From assembly GCA_029861485.1 (NCBI GenBank), contig JAOTZF010000003.1, forward strand, positions 1 through 25,203: 25,203 nucleotides of DNA, written 5' to 3'. Positions within the stretch are counted from its first letter, which is position 1. Every line of letters starts with the position of its first letter. Below are positions 15,976-25,203 of the stretch, in pieces. A model generated the notes under the pieces. That model worked only from the letters and a program-made list of their open reading frames with translations. It was not told where the DNA came from and did not search any database. Made by a program: the position numbers and the translations under genes. This stretch comes from Thermoleophilia bacterium (GTDB taxonomy: Bacteria; Actinomycetota; Thermoleophilia; Miltoncostaeales; Miltoncostaeaceae).

Positions 15976-17024
15976 GCAGGTCCGCCTTCGGGCGCCAGGC
16001 GGTAGTGGGCCACGAACCACTCGCGGCCGTCGGCGAAGCCAAACAGCTCTGAGACCGCCATGTGGAAGATGCGCCAGCGGTTGAGCCAGGGCCCCGCATT
16101 CGCCGAGGCCTTATCGCCGAGCGCGCCGAGCGCGGCATCGCGATTGGCATCGAGCTCATCCAGCCACGCATCGGCGGTGCGCTGGTAATGCGTCCCCGAC
16201 ACGCGCCAGCGGCGCTCGAGGGTCAAGTTGGTGAGCGAGTGCTCGACGTGGCCGAAGCCCGGCATCATGCCCCCGGTGAAGAAGCTCCGGGCCATCCATT
16301 CGCCGGGCTGCTCGGCGTCGAAGACGTACGTCGAGCGGCGATGGCAGAAGACGTGCACGAACAGTCTTCCCCCCGGCGCGAGCCAGGTGCCGACCCTGAA
16401 GAGCAGCTCGGGCCAGTTGCGTACGTGCTCCAGCATCTCCACACTCGTTACGCGATCGAAACGCTCCACGGTTGTGTAGCTGCCGATCTCGGCCACCTCG
16501 TGGGTGACGTTGGTGAGGCCTCCCTCAGAGCAGCGCGAGCGGATCCACTCCCCCTGGGGCGTGGAGTTGCTGATGGCGGTCACCTCACTGCGCGGGAAGT
16601 GCTCTGCGATCCAGAGCGACAGCGATCCCCAGCCGCAACCGAGATCGAGCACCCGCATGCCGTCCTTGATGTCCGCGCGCTCGCAGACCAGCCGCAGCGA
16701 GTGCTCCTCGGCCGCTCCGAGCGTGGTCGCGCCGGTGTCCCACTGACAGCAGCTGTACTTCAGCCGCGGACCGAGGGTGGCGGCGAAGAACCCCGGTGGC
16801 ACCTCGTAGTGCTGCGCGTTGGCGTCGTCGGTGCCAATCGCCACCGGCCCCGCGGCCAGCTTCGCGCGCCCCGCGGCGATGTCTGCGTCGCTGCGCGCTG
16901 CCTCCCGGGCGGACCGCCGGGCCACCCGGGCGCGAATGCCGGCGCGAATCAGCCCGTCCGGCACCCAGCCACGCTCGGCGGCGACGATTGGCGCCGCACC
17001 CAGCGCCCGCAGGGACCGCCCCAT
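15972..17024 (-). CDS. SAM-dependent methyltransferase of the CFA superfamily, coclaurine N-methyltransferase-like
   Basis: This 350-residue methyltransferase shows QHYEVPPGFF (71-80), LKYSCCQW (88-95), the SAM-binding LDLGCGWGSLSLW (126-138), SVEMLEH (194-200), FVHVFCHRR (222-230) and MARSFFTGGMMP (244-255). It ends with VSELFGFADGREWFVAHY (324-341). From memory these blocks match plant coclaurine N-methyltransferases block for block, more closely than they match classical E. coli-type CFA synthase. It may methylate a nitrogen or carbon of a small molecule or lipid; its neighbours favour a lipid. The first ~65 residues form an Arg/Ala-rich N-terminal extension. ATG at 17024 is used, and GTG at 17027 directly before it is equally possible. 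A long inverted repeat covers the start region. DUF1295 and the hydrolase follow with 4-bp overlaps. Confidence 0.85.
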   Translation of the reverse strand: MGRSLRALGAAPIVAAERGWVPDGLIRAGIRARVARRSAREAARSDADIAAGRAKLAAGPVAIGTDDANAQHYEVPPGFFAATLGPRLKYSCCQWDTGATTLGAAEEHSLRLVCERADIKDGMRVLDLGCGWGSLSLWIAEHFPRSEVTAISNSTPQGEWIRSRCSEGGLTNVTHEVAEIGSYTTVERFDRVTSVEMLEHVRNWPELLFRVGTWLAPGGRLFVHVFCHRRSTYVFDAEQPGEWMARSFFTGGMMPGFGHVEHSLTNLTLERRWRVSGTHYQRTADAWLDELDANRDAALGALGDKASANAGPWLNRWRIFHMAVSELFGFADGREWFVAHYRLAPEGGPA

Positions 17025-17100
17025 CACGGCCGGCCGTCAGGTTTGCAGGCGCCTGGGCGCCCCAGAGCGTGACACGAGCGCCAATCGTCGCCGCTCCGAG
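16974..17100 (-). promoter_or_regulatory. Long inverted repeat pairing the leader with codons 10-17 of the methyltransferase gene
   Basis: A perfect 16-nt inverted repeat lies at 16979-16994 and 17078-17093, extended by CTCGG (16974-16978) pairing with CCGAG (17096-17100) across a 2-base bulge. The 5' arm begins with the first base after the PIN-TRAM stop codon, and the 3' arm lies inside the methyltransferase reading frame. In RNA the 83-base loop would contain the start codon (17022-17024) and two small palindromes near 17047-17063. It could control translation, protect or process the mRNA, or stop transcription from the PIN-TRAM gene. No T-tract follows either arm. Confidence 0.55.
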
Positions 17101-18144
17101 TCAGCCCGACATGGGCTTGGCGAAGATCATCTTGCCGGAGGGGTTCTGGAGCACCGAGGTTACCTCCACCTCGGTTTCTTGGCCCACGAGGTCGCGGCCG
17201 CCGTCGATGACGACCATGGTGCCGTCGTCGAGGTAGCCGACGCCTTGGTCGTACTCCTTGCCCTGGCGAATGACCTTCACCGAGAGCGGCTCACCGGGCA
17301 GCACGGCCGGGCGCAGCGCGTTGGCGAGCTCGTTGACGTTCAACACCTCGACGCCCTGGATCTGCGCGACCTTGTTGAGGTTGAAGTCGGTGGTCACCAG
17401 CGACGCCTCGAGGTCCTGCGCCAGGCGCACCAGCTTGGCATCGACCTCATCGATGTCCGGGTAATCCACCTCGCGGACCTGGAAGCCGCCGTTCGCGCTG
17501 GCTTTGAGCTCGTCGACCAGCTCGAGGCCCCGTCGGCCGCGAGCGCGTTTGAGGGGGTCCGACGAGTCGGCGACCTGCTGCAGCTCCTCGAGCACGATGG
17601 CCGGCACGACGATCTGGCCCGAGAGGAACTTCGAGCGCGCCACGTCGACGATCCGTCCGTCGATGATGGCGCTGGTGTCGATGATCCGCGCCGGCCCAGT
17701 GCCGCGCGAGCCACGCGGCCGGATCCCCACCAAGCGGAGGATGTCGACGTGCTTGCGGGCGGCGATGCGGCTGAACACGTAGGCCACCAGAAGCACGACG
17801 GGAAGCAGCAGATAGGGGCCGAGGGTCGGCAGCTGCAGCACCGCGAAACCGGCAAGAACGGCCACCAGCAGGCCGACCACGAGCCCGAATGCGCCGACGA
17901 TCAACTCCCCGGCAGGTCGTCGGTCGGCGGCGCGATCGATCAGGGACAGGCGGGAGCTGAGCCAACGCCCGAGAAGCCCGCCGACGATGAAGCCGACGAG
18001 GGCACCGACCAGCACGATGCCCGCCGTGGCGACGTAATGCCACGGCGCGCCGAACTGGGCCTCGAGATCAAAGCTACCCGCGGCTTGGAACGCGCCGAGC
18101 CCGCCCAGGAGGGCAAGGACAAGGCGAGAGGCGAGGACGAGCAT
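17101..18144 (-). CDS. Membrane PIN-TRAM domain protein (YacL type)
   Basis: This 347-residue protein has four hydrophobic segments (about 4-18, 38-58, 80-103 and 107-124). A PIN nuclease-like domain follows from ARIIDTSAIIDGRI (152-165), with the acidic set Asp156, Glu186, Asp235 and Asp253 (TTDFNLNKVA), then a TRAM-like RNA-binding segment (about 281-343). This is the domain order of YacL, a conserved protein beside radA/disA in many Gram-positive bacteria. It may act as a membrane-bound RNase, but its targets are not firmly known. The ATG has GAGGAG seven bases upstream (18152-18157) and lies 46 bp after the carD stop. Its stop abuts the inverted repeat in front of the methyltransferase gene. 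Confidence 0.92.
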   Translation of the reverse strand: MLVLASRLVLALLGGLGAFQAAGSFDLEAQFGAPWHYVATAGIVLVGALVGFIVGGLLGRWLSSRLSLIDRAADRRPAGELIVGAFGLVVGLLVAVLAGFAVLQLPTLGPYLLLPVVLLVAYVFSRIAARKHVDILRLVGIRPRGSRGTGPARIIDTSAIIDGRIVDVARSKFLSGQIVVPAIVLEELQQVADSSDPLKRARGRRGLELVDELKASANGGFQVREVDYPDIDEVDAKLVRLAQDLEASLVTTDFNLNKVAQIQGVEVLNVNELANALRPAVLPGEPLSVKVIRQGKEYDQGVGYLDDGTMVVIDGGRDLVGQETEVEVTSVLQNPSGKMIFAKPMSG

Positions 18145-18190
18145 CAGCCGACTCCTCGATCAGGCCGAGGGGTCTGAGGACCGGGGACGG

Positions 18191-18730
18191 TCAGGTGGCC
18201 AAAGCGCCCTTTGTGGATTCGTCGTCCTCCTCGTCCAGCCTTGTACGGGCGACCTCGTCAAGCAGGTTATCGAGGAATTCCGTCGCCTCATCCTCTTCTT
18301 TGTCCTGCGCATACATCAGCTCGCTCGCGAGTATCTTCTTCGCCCTGCCGAACATCTGCTTCTCGCCGGTCGACAAGCCCTTCTCGTGGTCGCGGATGGA
18401 GAGGTTCCTCACCACCTCGGCCAGCTCGAAGATGTCGCCGGTCTTGATCTTGTCCCGGTTGTGCTTGAAACGCCGGTTCCAGTTCTTGGGCATCTGAGTG
18501 CCGGCGTCCTCGAGGACGTCGAGAACCTTGCGCACCTCTTTCGCGTTGATCACTCGGCGCAGGCCGGCCGCCTCGGCGTTCTCGGTCGGGACCTGGACGG
18601 TCATCTCGTTGTAGAGGATCTCGATGGTGAGGTACTCGCGGCGCTGGCCGAGAACCTCGCGCGTCTCCTTGCTCACCACGACCCCTGCGCCGTGGTGGGG
18701 GTAGACGACCTTGTCATCAACCTCAAACAC
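18191..18730 (-). CDS. carD: CarD-family RNA-polymerase-binding transcription regulator
   Basis: This 179-residue protein has an N-terminal RNA-polymerase-interacting domain (MFEVDDKVVYPHHGAGVV, 1-18, continuing to ~60) and a helical C-terminal DNA-binding domain. The segment NWNRRFKHNRDKIKTGD (83-99) carries the tryptophan (Trp84) that wedges into the upstream edge of the -10 bubble in mycobacterial CarD. In actinobacteria CarD stabilises open complexes at rRNA and many other promoters. A Glu/Asp-rich tail (144-172) is slightly longer than in the mycobacterial protein. The GTG start is well supported by AAGGGGAG (18737-18744) six bases upstream. It sits 39 bp after radA and 46 bp before the PIN-TRAM gene, in a likely common transcript. 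Confidence 0.95.
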   Translation of the reverse strand: MFEVDDKVVYPHHGAGVVVSKETREVLGQRREYLTIEILYNEMTVQVPTENAEAAGLRRVINAKEVRKVLDVLEDAGTQMPKNWNRRFKHNRDKIKTGDIFELAEVVRNLSIRDHEKGLSTGEKQMFGRAKKILASELMYAQDKEEDEATEFLDNLLDEVARTRLDEEDDESTKGALAT

Positions 18731-20138
18731 TCAACTCTCCCCTTTTCTGGACTGATATCGCGCTTCCCATCAGCGGGGAAACGCAGTTTCCAGGGCACCC
18801 GCGATATTCACGACTGCTCCCCATTGTGCCGGGACGCTCGGCGCCCCGTTGCTTTCCGGCCCGATCGCGACGTCGATTCCCGCTCCGCTCACCGCGTGGG
18901 CGCGCCGCTCGAAGTGCCCAACGGCCCTTACCGCGCCGGTGAGATCGAGCTCACCGAACACCGCCGCAGGCGGGTCGACCGGCGTCCGCTTGTGCGCGCC
19001 GGCGATCGCAAGGGCAATTGCCAGATCCGCCGCCGGGTCGAGCGCGCGGGCGCCTCCCGCGACGCTGACGAAGATGTCGTGGTCGCCCAGGCGGATGCCG
19101 CCATGGCGAGCGAGCACTGCGACGATCTGGGCTAGTCGCGCCCGGTCCACGCCCACGGCTTGCCGCCGCGGTGACTCCGCGTGGCTCGGGCTCACCAAGG
19201 CCTGGATCTCCACCACGAGGACCCGGGACCCCTCGATGGCCGGAAAGGCACACGCGCCCACACGGCCCGCGAGATCACCCAGGAAGAGCGCGCTTGGGTC
19301 GTCGACCGATCGCAGTCCCTGCTCGGTCATCTCGAGGATCCCTGTCTCGTTCGTCGACCCGAAGCGGTTCTTCGTGGCGCGCAGCACGCGGTAGCTGCCT
19401 GTGGCGTCGCCCTCGAAGGTCAGCACGCAATCCACGAGGTGCTCCAACAGCCGCGGGCCGGCGAGCGATCCCTCCTTGGTGACCTGCCCGACGACGACGA
19501 GCGCGGTGCCCGTTCTCTTGGCCAAGCGCACCAACTCGGCGGCCGCCGCTCGCACCTGCGTGACGCTGCCGGGAGTACCGTCGATGTCCTCTGACCAGAG
19601 CGTCTGCACCGAGTCGATCGCACACACGGCCGGAGGGTCGGATTCGAGCGCGCCGACGACGGCCTCTAGGCGGGTCTCCGCCAACACCTCGACGTGGCCG
19701 CAGGCCCGCCCCAGCCGGTCGGCCCGCGTGCGTACCTGAGCCGCGGACTCCTCGCCGGTGACCAGCAGCGCCCTCCGATCCGCGGTGCGCGTGGCCGCGA
19801 GCGCCTGAAGCACCAGCGTGCTCTTGCCGATACCGGGCTCCCCGCCGAGCAGCACCACCGAGCCGATCACCAGGCCCCCTCCCAGCACGCGATCGAGCTC
19901 CTCGATCGAGGTGGCGAAGCGCTGCGCGTCCCGGGTGCCGACGTCGGCGAGCCGCACGGGCCTGGCCGCGTCCGCGGGTGCGGCCCTGCGCGCCTGCGAC
20001 TCGCGGTAGGAGTCCCACTCGCCGCACTCGGCGCAGCGCCCCTCCCAGCGTGCGGCAACGTGGCCGCACGCCTGGCATACGAAACGGGGCTTGTTACGCG
20101 AGGCCTTCTTGGCCCCAGCTTTGTTCGTCGTCAGAGCC

Positions 20139-22652
<2,514 letters not shown>

Positions 22653-22662
22653 CGGGCTCTGG

Positions 22663-22669
22663 CCTCCTT
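22663..22669 (-). promoter_or_regulatory. Ribosome binding site deciding the clpC start
   Basis: AAGGAGG on the - strand lies ten bases before the ATG at 22650-22652. It falls inside the upstream extension of the reading frame, which argues against the earlier in-frame start at 22703. Confidence 0.7.
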
Positions 22670-22790
22670 CTCGCCGCGTGGGGCGGTCGTTTGCTTCGGC
22701 CACGCTCGATTCCCAGGGGAGTGCCGGAAAGTGCGGCGAGGTGGGTGTTCAGATGGCCGAGCAGAGATCGAAAGGGTAGCACGATGCACC

Positions 22791-22814
22791 CTGCCGTCCG
22801 CCCTGGAACGGCAG
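22791..22814. repeat. Inverted repeat (7-bp arms, 10-base loop) upstream of clpC
   Basis: CTGCCGT (22791-22797) pairs perfectly with ACGGCAG (22808-22814). It lies just downstream, in the direction of clpC transcription, of the 22-bp palindrome. It could be part of an operator pair or a 5'-leader hairpin. Confidence 0.4.
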
Positions 22815-22819
22815 TCTCC

Positions 22820-22841
22820 GAACTCGACGATTGACGAGTTC
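22820..22841. promoter_or_regulatory. Operator-like 22-bp palindrome upstream of clpC
   Basis: GAACTCG (22820-22826) and CGAGTTC (22835-22841) are perfect inverted arms separated by eight bases, about 170 bp before the clpC start. The centre is AT-richer than the surroundings. It resembles a repressor site in form. The arms recall CIRCE (core GCACTC-N9-GAGTGC), but the bases and spacing differ, and it is not the HspR HAIR site. The binding protein is unknown. Confidence 0.45.
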
Positions 22842-22988
22842 TCGGGCCGTAACCGCAACGCGGACGACGCCTTCACCATGCATCATCGGAAGGTGCGGTG
22901 GCCGGGTTGAGCGATAGCGAAGGTCTCGCTCGGCCTTCCTGCGCGGGCGAGTGCGAGTGGGGCTGACGAATGCCCCTGCAGTCCACGG

Positions 22989-23010
22989 GGCCGCGCTCGG
23001 GATCGCGGCC
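22989..23010. repeat. GC-rich inverted repeat in the rpsR-clpC gap
   Basis: GGCCGCG (22989-22995) and CGCGGCC (23004-23010) form a perfect 7-bp stem with an 8-base loop, about 150 bp after the end of rpsR on the - strand. A competing GCCCC/GGGGC stem (22972-22976 with 22987-22991) overlaps it. No T-run follows on either strand, so terminator function is doubtful. Confidence 0.35.
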
Positions 23011-23161
23011 GCCAGCGTCGGCACGGGTCAGCGTGCGGCCGCCCCGCCATCCCTCGAAAGGTGTACCGACAGCAGCAGCACGGCCGCGCCAGCCCGCTCA
23101 TTCGCCTGCCTGCGGCCGGGCGATCGGTCGTGTCAGACACGCCCTCGCACGGTGATACGGA

Positions 23162-23431
23162 CTAGGTGTTGCGGACCTTGCGGTCCTGGTCCGGATAGGC
23201 AAGGAGGCCCATCTGCCGGGCGCGCTTCACGGCACGGGCGACCTGCGACTGCTGGCGCCGCGAGAGGCCGGTGATCCGCCGCGAGCGGATCTTGCCGCGC
23301 TCGCTGATGAAGCGGTGCAGCTGTGGGTAGTTCTTCCAATCCAGCTCCTCGAGCGCAAGCTGCGGGCGGCGCTTGCGCGGCCCTTGTGCCGGCTTGCCTT
23401 TCCTGCCGTTGCGTTTACGTGGCTTCGCCAT
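23162..23431 (-). CDS. rpsR: 30S ribosomal protein S18, zinc-free (C-minus) type
   Basis: This 89-residue small-subunit protein has the S18 core ISERGKIRSRRITGLS (42-57), QVARAVKRARQMGLLAYP (63-80) and a basic N-terminal tail. It has no cysteines at all, so it lacks the CxxC zinc site of the standard actinobacterial S18. The end LAYPDQDRKVR resembles the mycobacterial S18-2 (zinc-independent) form. It stands apart from rpsF, ssb and rplI, the usual neighbours of the main copy, and follows lysS by 46 bp. AAGGA (23435-23439) lies close before the ATG, and TATAGT (- strand, 23461-23466) may be a -10 element, so it could have its own promoter. No clear Zur box is visible. Confidence 0.93.
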   Translation of the reverse strand: MAKPRKRNGRKGKPAQGPRKRRPQLALEELDWKNYPQLHRFISERGKIRSRRITGLSRRQQSQVARAVKRARQMGLLAYPDQDRKVRNT

Positions 23432-23460
23432 GGTTCCTTCGTTGCGTGAGGCGGTCGGGG

Positions 23461-23466
23461 ACTATA
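23461..23466 (-). promoter_or_regulatory. Possible -10 element for rpsR
   Basis: TATAGT on the - strand lies 29 bases before the rpsR ATG in the 46-bp gap after lysS. It is one of few AT-rich hexamers here, but no -35 match is found 16-18 bases upstream inside lysS. Confidence 0.3.
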
Positions 23467-23477
23467 GCGGCTGCGGC

Positions 23478-24971
23478 TCAGTCGCGGCGGGCCGGGAACA
23501 GCACGACCTCGCGAATGGACGCTCGGTTGGTCAGAAGCATTGCGAGGCGGTCGATCCCCAGACCGAGACCGCCGGTTGGAGGCATGCCGTGCTCCAGCGC
23601 GATGAGGAAGTCCTCGTCGTGGGGTTGTGCCTCGTCGTCGCCCGCGGCGAGCTCCTGGGCGGCCATCTCGAAGCGAGCGCGCTGGTCGTCCGGGTCGTTC
23701 AGCTCGGTGAATGCGTTGGCAATCTCCATTCCGCCGGCGAAGGCCTCGAAGCGTTCTGTCATCTCCGGGTCATCGGGCGTGCGCTTGGCGAACGGCGAGA
23801 GCGACAGCGGGTAGTCGTACAGGATTGTCGGCTGGATCAGCCTCGGCTCGAGCGCCTGGGTGAGCAACGAGTCGACCAGCTTCGGCCAGATCGTGGTGTC
23901 GCCGGCCTCGTAGCCGGCGTCGCGCATCGCCTGACGCAGGTCGTCCTCGTCGGTGCGCTCTCGAATGTCGATGCCCGACTCCTCCGTGAGGGCCTCGGCG
24001 AAGGGCAGGCGCTTCCACCGCGCGCCGAAGTCGATCTCCTCCTCGCCCCATGGCACGCTCGCCGAGCCGGTGGCCTCGGCGGCGGCGGCCCGCACCATCT
24101 CCTCCAGCATGTCCATCACATCGCGGTAGTCGGCGTAGGCCTCGTAGGTCTCGAGCATCGTGAACTCGGGGTTGTGCTTGAAGCTGACGCCCTCGTTCCG
24201 GAAGTCCTTTCCGAGCTCGTATACGCGCTCCAGGCCGCCGATGATGCAGCGCTTGAGATAGAGCTCGGTGGCAATCCGCAGGTAGAAGTTCCGGTCGAGC
24301 GTGTTGTGATGGGTCACGAAGGGCCGCGCCGCCGCGCCGCCGTAGAGGGGTTGCAGGACCGGCGTCTCTACCTCGACGAAGCCGCGATCATCGAGGTAGC
24401 GCCGCACCGCCGAGATCGCCTTGGCGCGCGTGATGAAGAGCGTCCGGGCATCATCGTTGGCCATCAGGTCCAGGTAGCGTCGCGCGTAGCGCAGCTCCGG
24501 GTCCTTGAGCCCGTGGTGCTTGTCCGGCGGCGGGCGCAGCGTCTTCGAGAGCAGGGTGAAGTCGTCGACCGCGACGCTCAGCTCGCCGCGCCGCGTGCGG
24601 GTGACAGGGCCCTCGGCGCCGATGATGTCGCCGAGATCGAGATCGCTCAGCGCGGCAAGGCGCTCCTCGTCCAGCCGGTCGATCGAGGCCCAGAGCTGGA
24701 TCTTCCCCGATCGGTCCGCGAGGTCCATGAAGACGACCTTGCCCTGACCGCGGCGGCCGGTGATCCGCCCCGCGACCCGCACCGCCTCCTCGGATGACTC
24801 ATCGGCCGCCAGGGGCTCGTTGGCCTCCCGGACGGCGCCGATCTCCTCGCGCCCCGGATAGGCGGTGGGGAAGGGGTCGACGCCCCGTGCCCGGATGGCG
24901 GCAAGCTTGCTCCTGCGTTCGGCGATGAGGCGATCGATGCCCCCCGCGTCGGCGGCGTTAGGCGTCCGCAC
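23478..24971 (-). CDS. lysS: Lysyl-tRNA synthetase (class II)
   Basis: This 497-residue enzyme charges tRNA-Lys. An N-terminal OB-fold anticodon-binding domain (about 65-145, with VRVAGRITGRRGQGKVVFMD) precedes the class II catalytic domain. That domain shows RYLDLM (165-170), motif 2 FRNEGVSFKHNPEFTMLE (257-274) and motif 3 GLGLGIDRLAML (468-479). Length and order are normal for bacterial LysS. The start is GTG at 24969-24971, overlapping the end of greA by 14 bp, with GAGG a few bases upstream. No other start lies before the OB fold. It may be transcribed with greA. The rpsR gene follows after 46 bp. Confidence 0.97.
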   Translation of the reverse strand: MRTPNAADAGGIDRLIAERRSKLAAIRARGVDPFPTAYPGREEIGAVREANEPLAADESSEEAVRVAGRITGRRGQGKVVFMDLADRSGKIQLWASIDRLDEERLAALSDLDLGDIIGAEGPVTRTRRGELSVAVDDFTLLSKTLRPPPDKHHGLKDPELRYARRYLDLMANDDARTLFITRAKAISAVRRYLDDRGFVEVETPVLQPLYGGAAARPFVTHHNTLDRNFYLRIATELYLKRCIIGGLERVYELGKDFRNEGVSFKHNPEFTMLETYEAYADYRDVMDMLEEMVRAAAAEATGSASVPWGEEEIDFGARWKRLPFAEALTEESGIDIRERTDEDDLRQAMRDAGYEAGDTTIWPKLVDSLLTQALEPRLIQPTILYDYPLSLSPFAKRTPDDPEMTERFEAFAGGMEIANAFTELNDPDDQRARFEMAAQELAAGDDEAQPHDEDFLIALEHGMPPTGGLGLGIDRLAMLLTNRASIREVVLFPARRD

Positions 24972-25203
24972 CCGCCTCGATGCCCACGATCGTGTACGTG
25001 ATCGCGCCCCGCGGGGCGGGGATGGTGACCTTCTCGCCCTTCTTGCAGCCGAGTAGCGCCTTGCCGACGGGGCTCTCGTTGGAGAGCCGGCCCTTGCGGG
25101 GGTTCGCCTCGGCGGAGCCCACGATCGTGTACTCGAGAGTGCTCTTCTTGCGCCCCTCGCGCAGGATTACCCGAGCGCCGATCGAGACGCTGTCGGTCGA
25201 CAG
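24958..25203 (-). CDS. greA: Transcription elongation factor GreA, C-terminal part
   Basis: The frame enters at the window edge and ends with TAA at 24958-24960, giving the last 81 residues. They form the FKBP-like C-terminal domain of GreA: SIGARVILREG, then LEYTIVGSAEANPRKGRLSNESPVGKALLG and a final KKGEKVTIPAPRG followed by ITYTIVGIE. GreA binds in the secondary channel of RNA polymerase and stimulates transcript cleavage in backtracked complexes. The N-terminal coiled coil that does this lies outside the window. The gene overlaps the lysS start by 14 bp, so lysS is probably translated from the same mRNA. Confidence 0.95.
   Translation of the reverse strand: MSTDSVSIGARVILREGRKKSTLEYTIVGSAEANPRKGRLSNESPVGKALLGCKKGEKVTIPAPRGAITYTIVGIEAGADA

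Larger units (their letters stand above)
22653..23161. other. 509-bp non-coding region between rpsR and clpC
   Basis: No convincing gene is present: the short frames here show no domain, no ribosome site and shadow-like composition. Four structures are visible: a 7-bp hairpin at 22791-22814, a 22-bp palindrome at 22820-22841, a 7-bp hairpin at 22989-23010 and the 13-base palindrome CGTGTCAGACACG at 23129-23141. The clpC ribosome site AAGGAGG is at 22663-22669. On the - strand TGCTACCCT (about 22774-22782) looks like an extended -10 element, without a recognisable -35. No tRNA T-loop or CCA-adjacent stem was found. The region probably holds the clpC promoter and its control sites. Confidence 0.5.

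Noticed and set aside
16795..18177. Long + strand frame across the PIN-TRAM gene
   Set aside because: Antisense shadow; the - strand gene has clear PIN and TRAM motifs.
22820..22841. Palindrome as a classical CIRCE or HAIR heat-shock operator
   Set aside because: CIRCE has TTAGCACTC-N9-GAGTGCTAA and HAIR has CTTGAGT-N7-ACTCAAG. The arm bases and spacing here do not match either.
22749..23024. Possible small - strand gene (91 residues) in the rpsR-clpC gap
   Set aside because: No ribosome site, no domain, mixed composition, and it runs across the palindromes. Treated as non-coding.
22842..23161. tRNA or other structured RNA gene in the rpsR-clpC gap
   Set aside because: No T-loop motif, acceptor stem pairing or anticodon arm could be assembled; only isolated short hairpins are present.
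23432..23477. Zur box upstream of the zinc-free S18 gene
   Set aside because: No AT-rich TGAnAATnATTnTCA-like palindrome is present in the short upstream gap.

Overview
The window is a high-GC, gene-dense bacterial chromosome segment with 22 protein genes (one cut at each end). I found no RNA genes, mobile elements or CRISPR arrays. CarD, a two-repeat ClpC, a zinc-free S18 like the mycobacterial S18-2 and frequent GTG/TTG starts point to Actinomycetota. The mix of housekeeping and surface-polysaccharide genes would fit a deep class such as Thermoleophilia, but that placement is inference.

Positions 1-8361 hold surface-polysaccharide genes. On the + strand lie the end of a polysaccharide deacetylase, a GT2 glycosyltransferase and an FAD oxidoreductase. 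They converge, with overlapping stop codons, on a tight - strand run read as sucC, sucD, wecB, an AlgD-like nucleotide-sugar dehydrogenase and a GT4 glycosyltransferase. The two TCA-cycle genes therefore sit at the head of a sugar-nucleotide operon whose likely output is a uronic-acid-type donor and its transfer. A GtrA-like membrane protein and a BioF2/CelD-type acyltransferase (8457-10224) lie upstream of it.

Positions 10331-17024 form a compact lipid-modification locus. It holds a COG2907-type FAD oxidase coupled to an unusual DUF1365::cyclopropane-fatty-acid-synthase fusion, a divergent delta-9-type desaturase, and a coupled - strand trio. The trio is a CFA-superfamily methyltransferase closely resembling plant coclaurine N-methyltransferase, a DUF1295 membrane protein and an alpha/beta hydrolase. 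A plausible theme is desaturation of acyl chains followed by SAM-dependent methyl or methylene addition and reduction. No product can be read from sequence. A 21-bp interrupted inverted repeat spans the start codon of the methyltransferase gene.

Positions 17101-25203 carry core genes, all on the - strand, read as greA (partial), lysS, rpsR (zinc-free type), a 509-bp non-coding stretch with several palindromes, clpC, radA, carD and a membrane PIN-TRAM protein (YacL type). This resembles the common clpC-radA-disA-yacL-ispD-ispF neighbourhood, but disA is absent and the lipid locus lies where ispD/ispF often follow. No strong intrinsic terminator with a T-tract was found anywhere, so transcript ends are largely unresolved.
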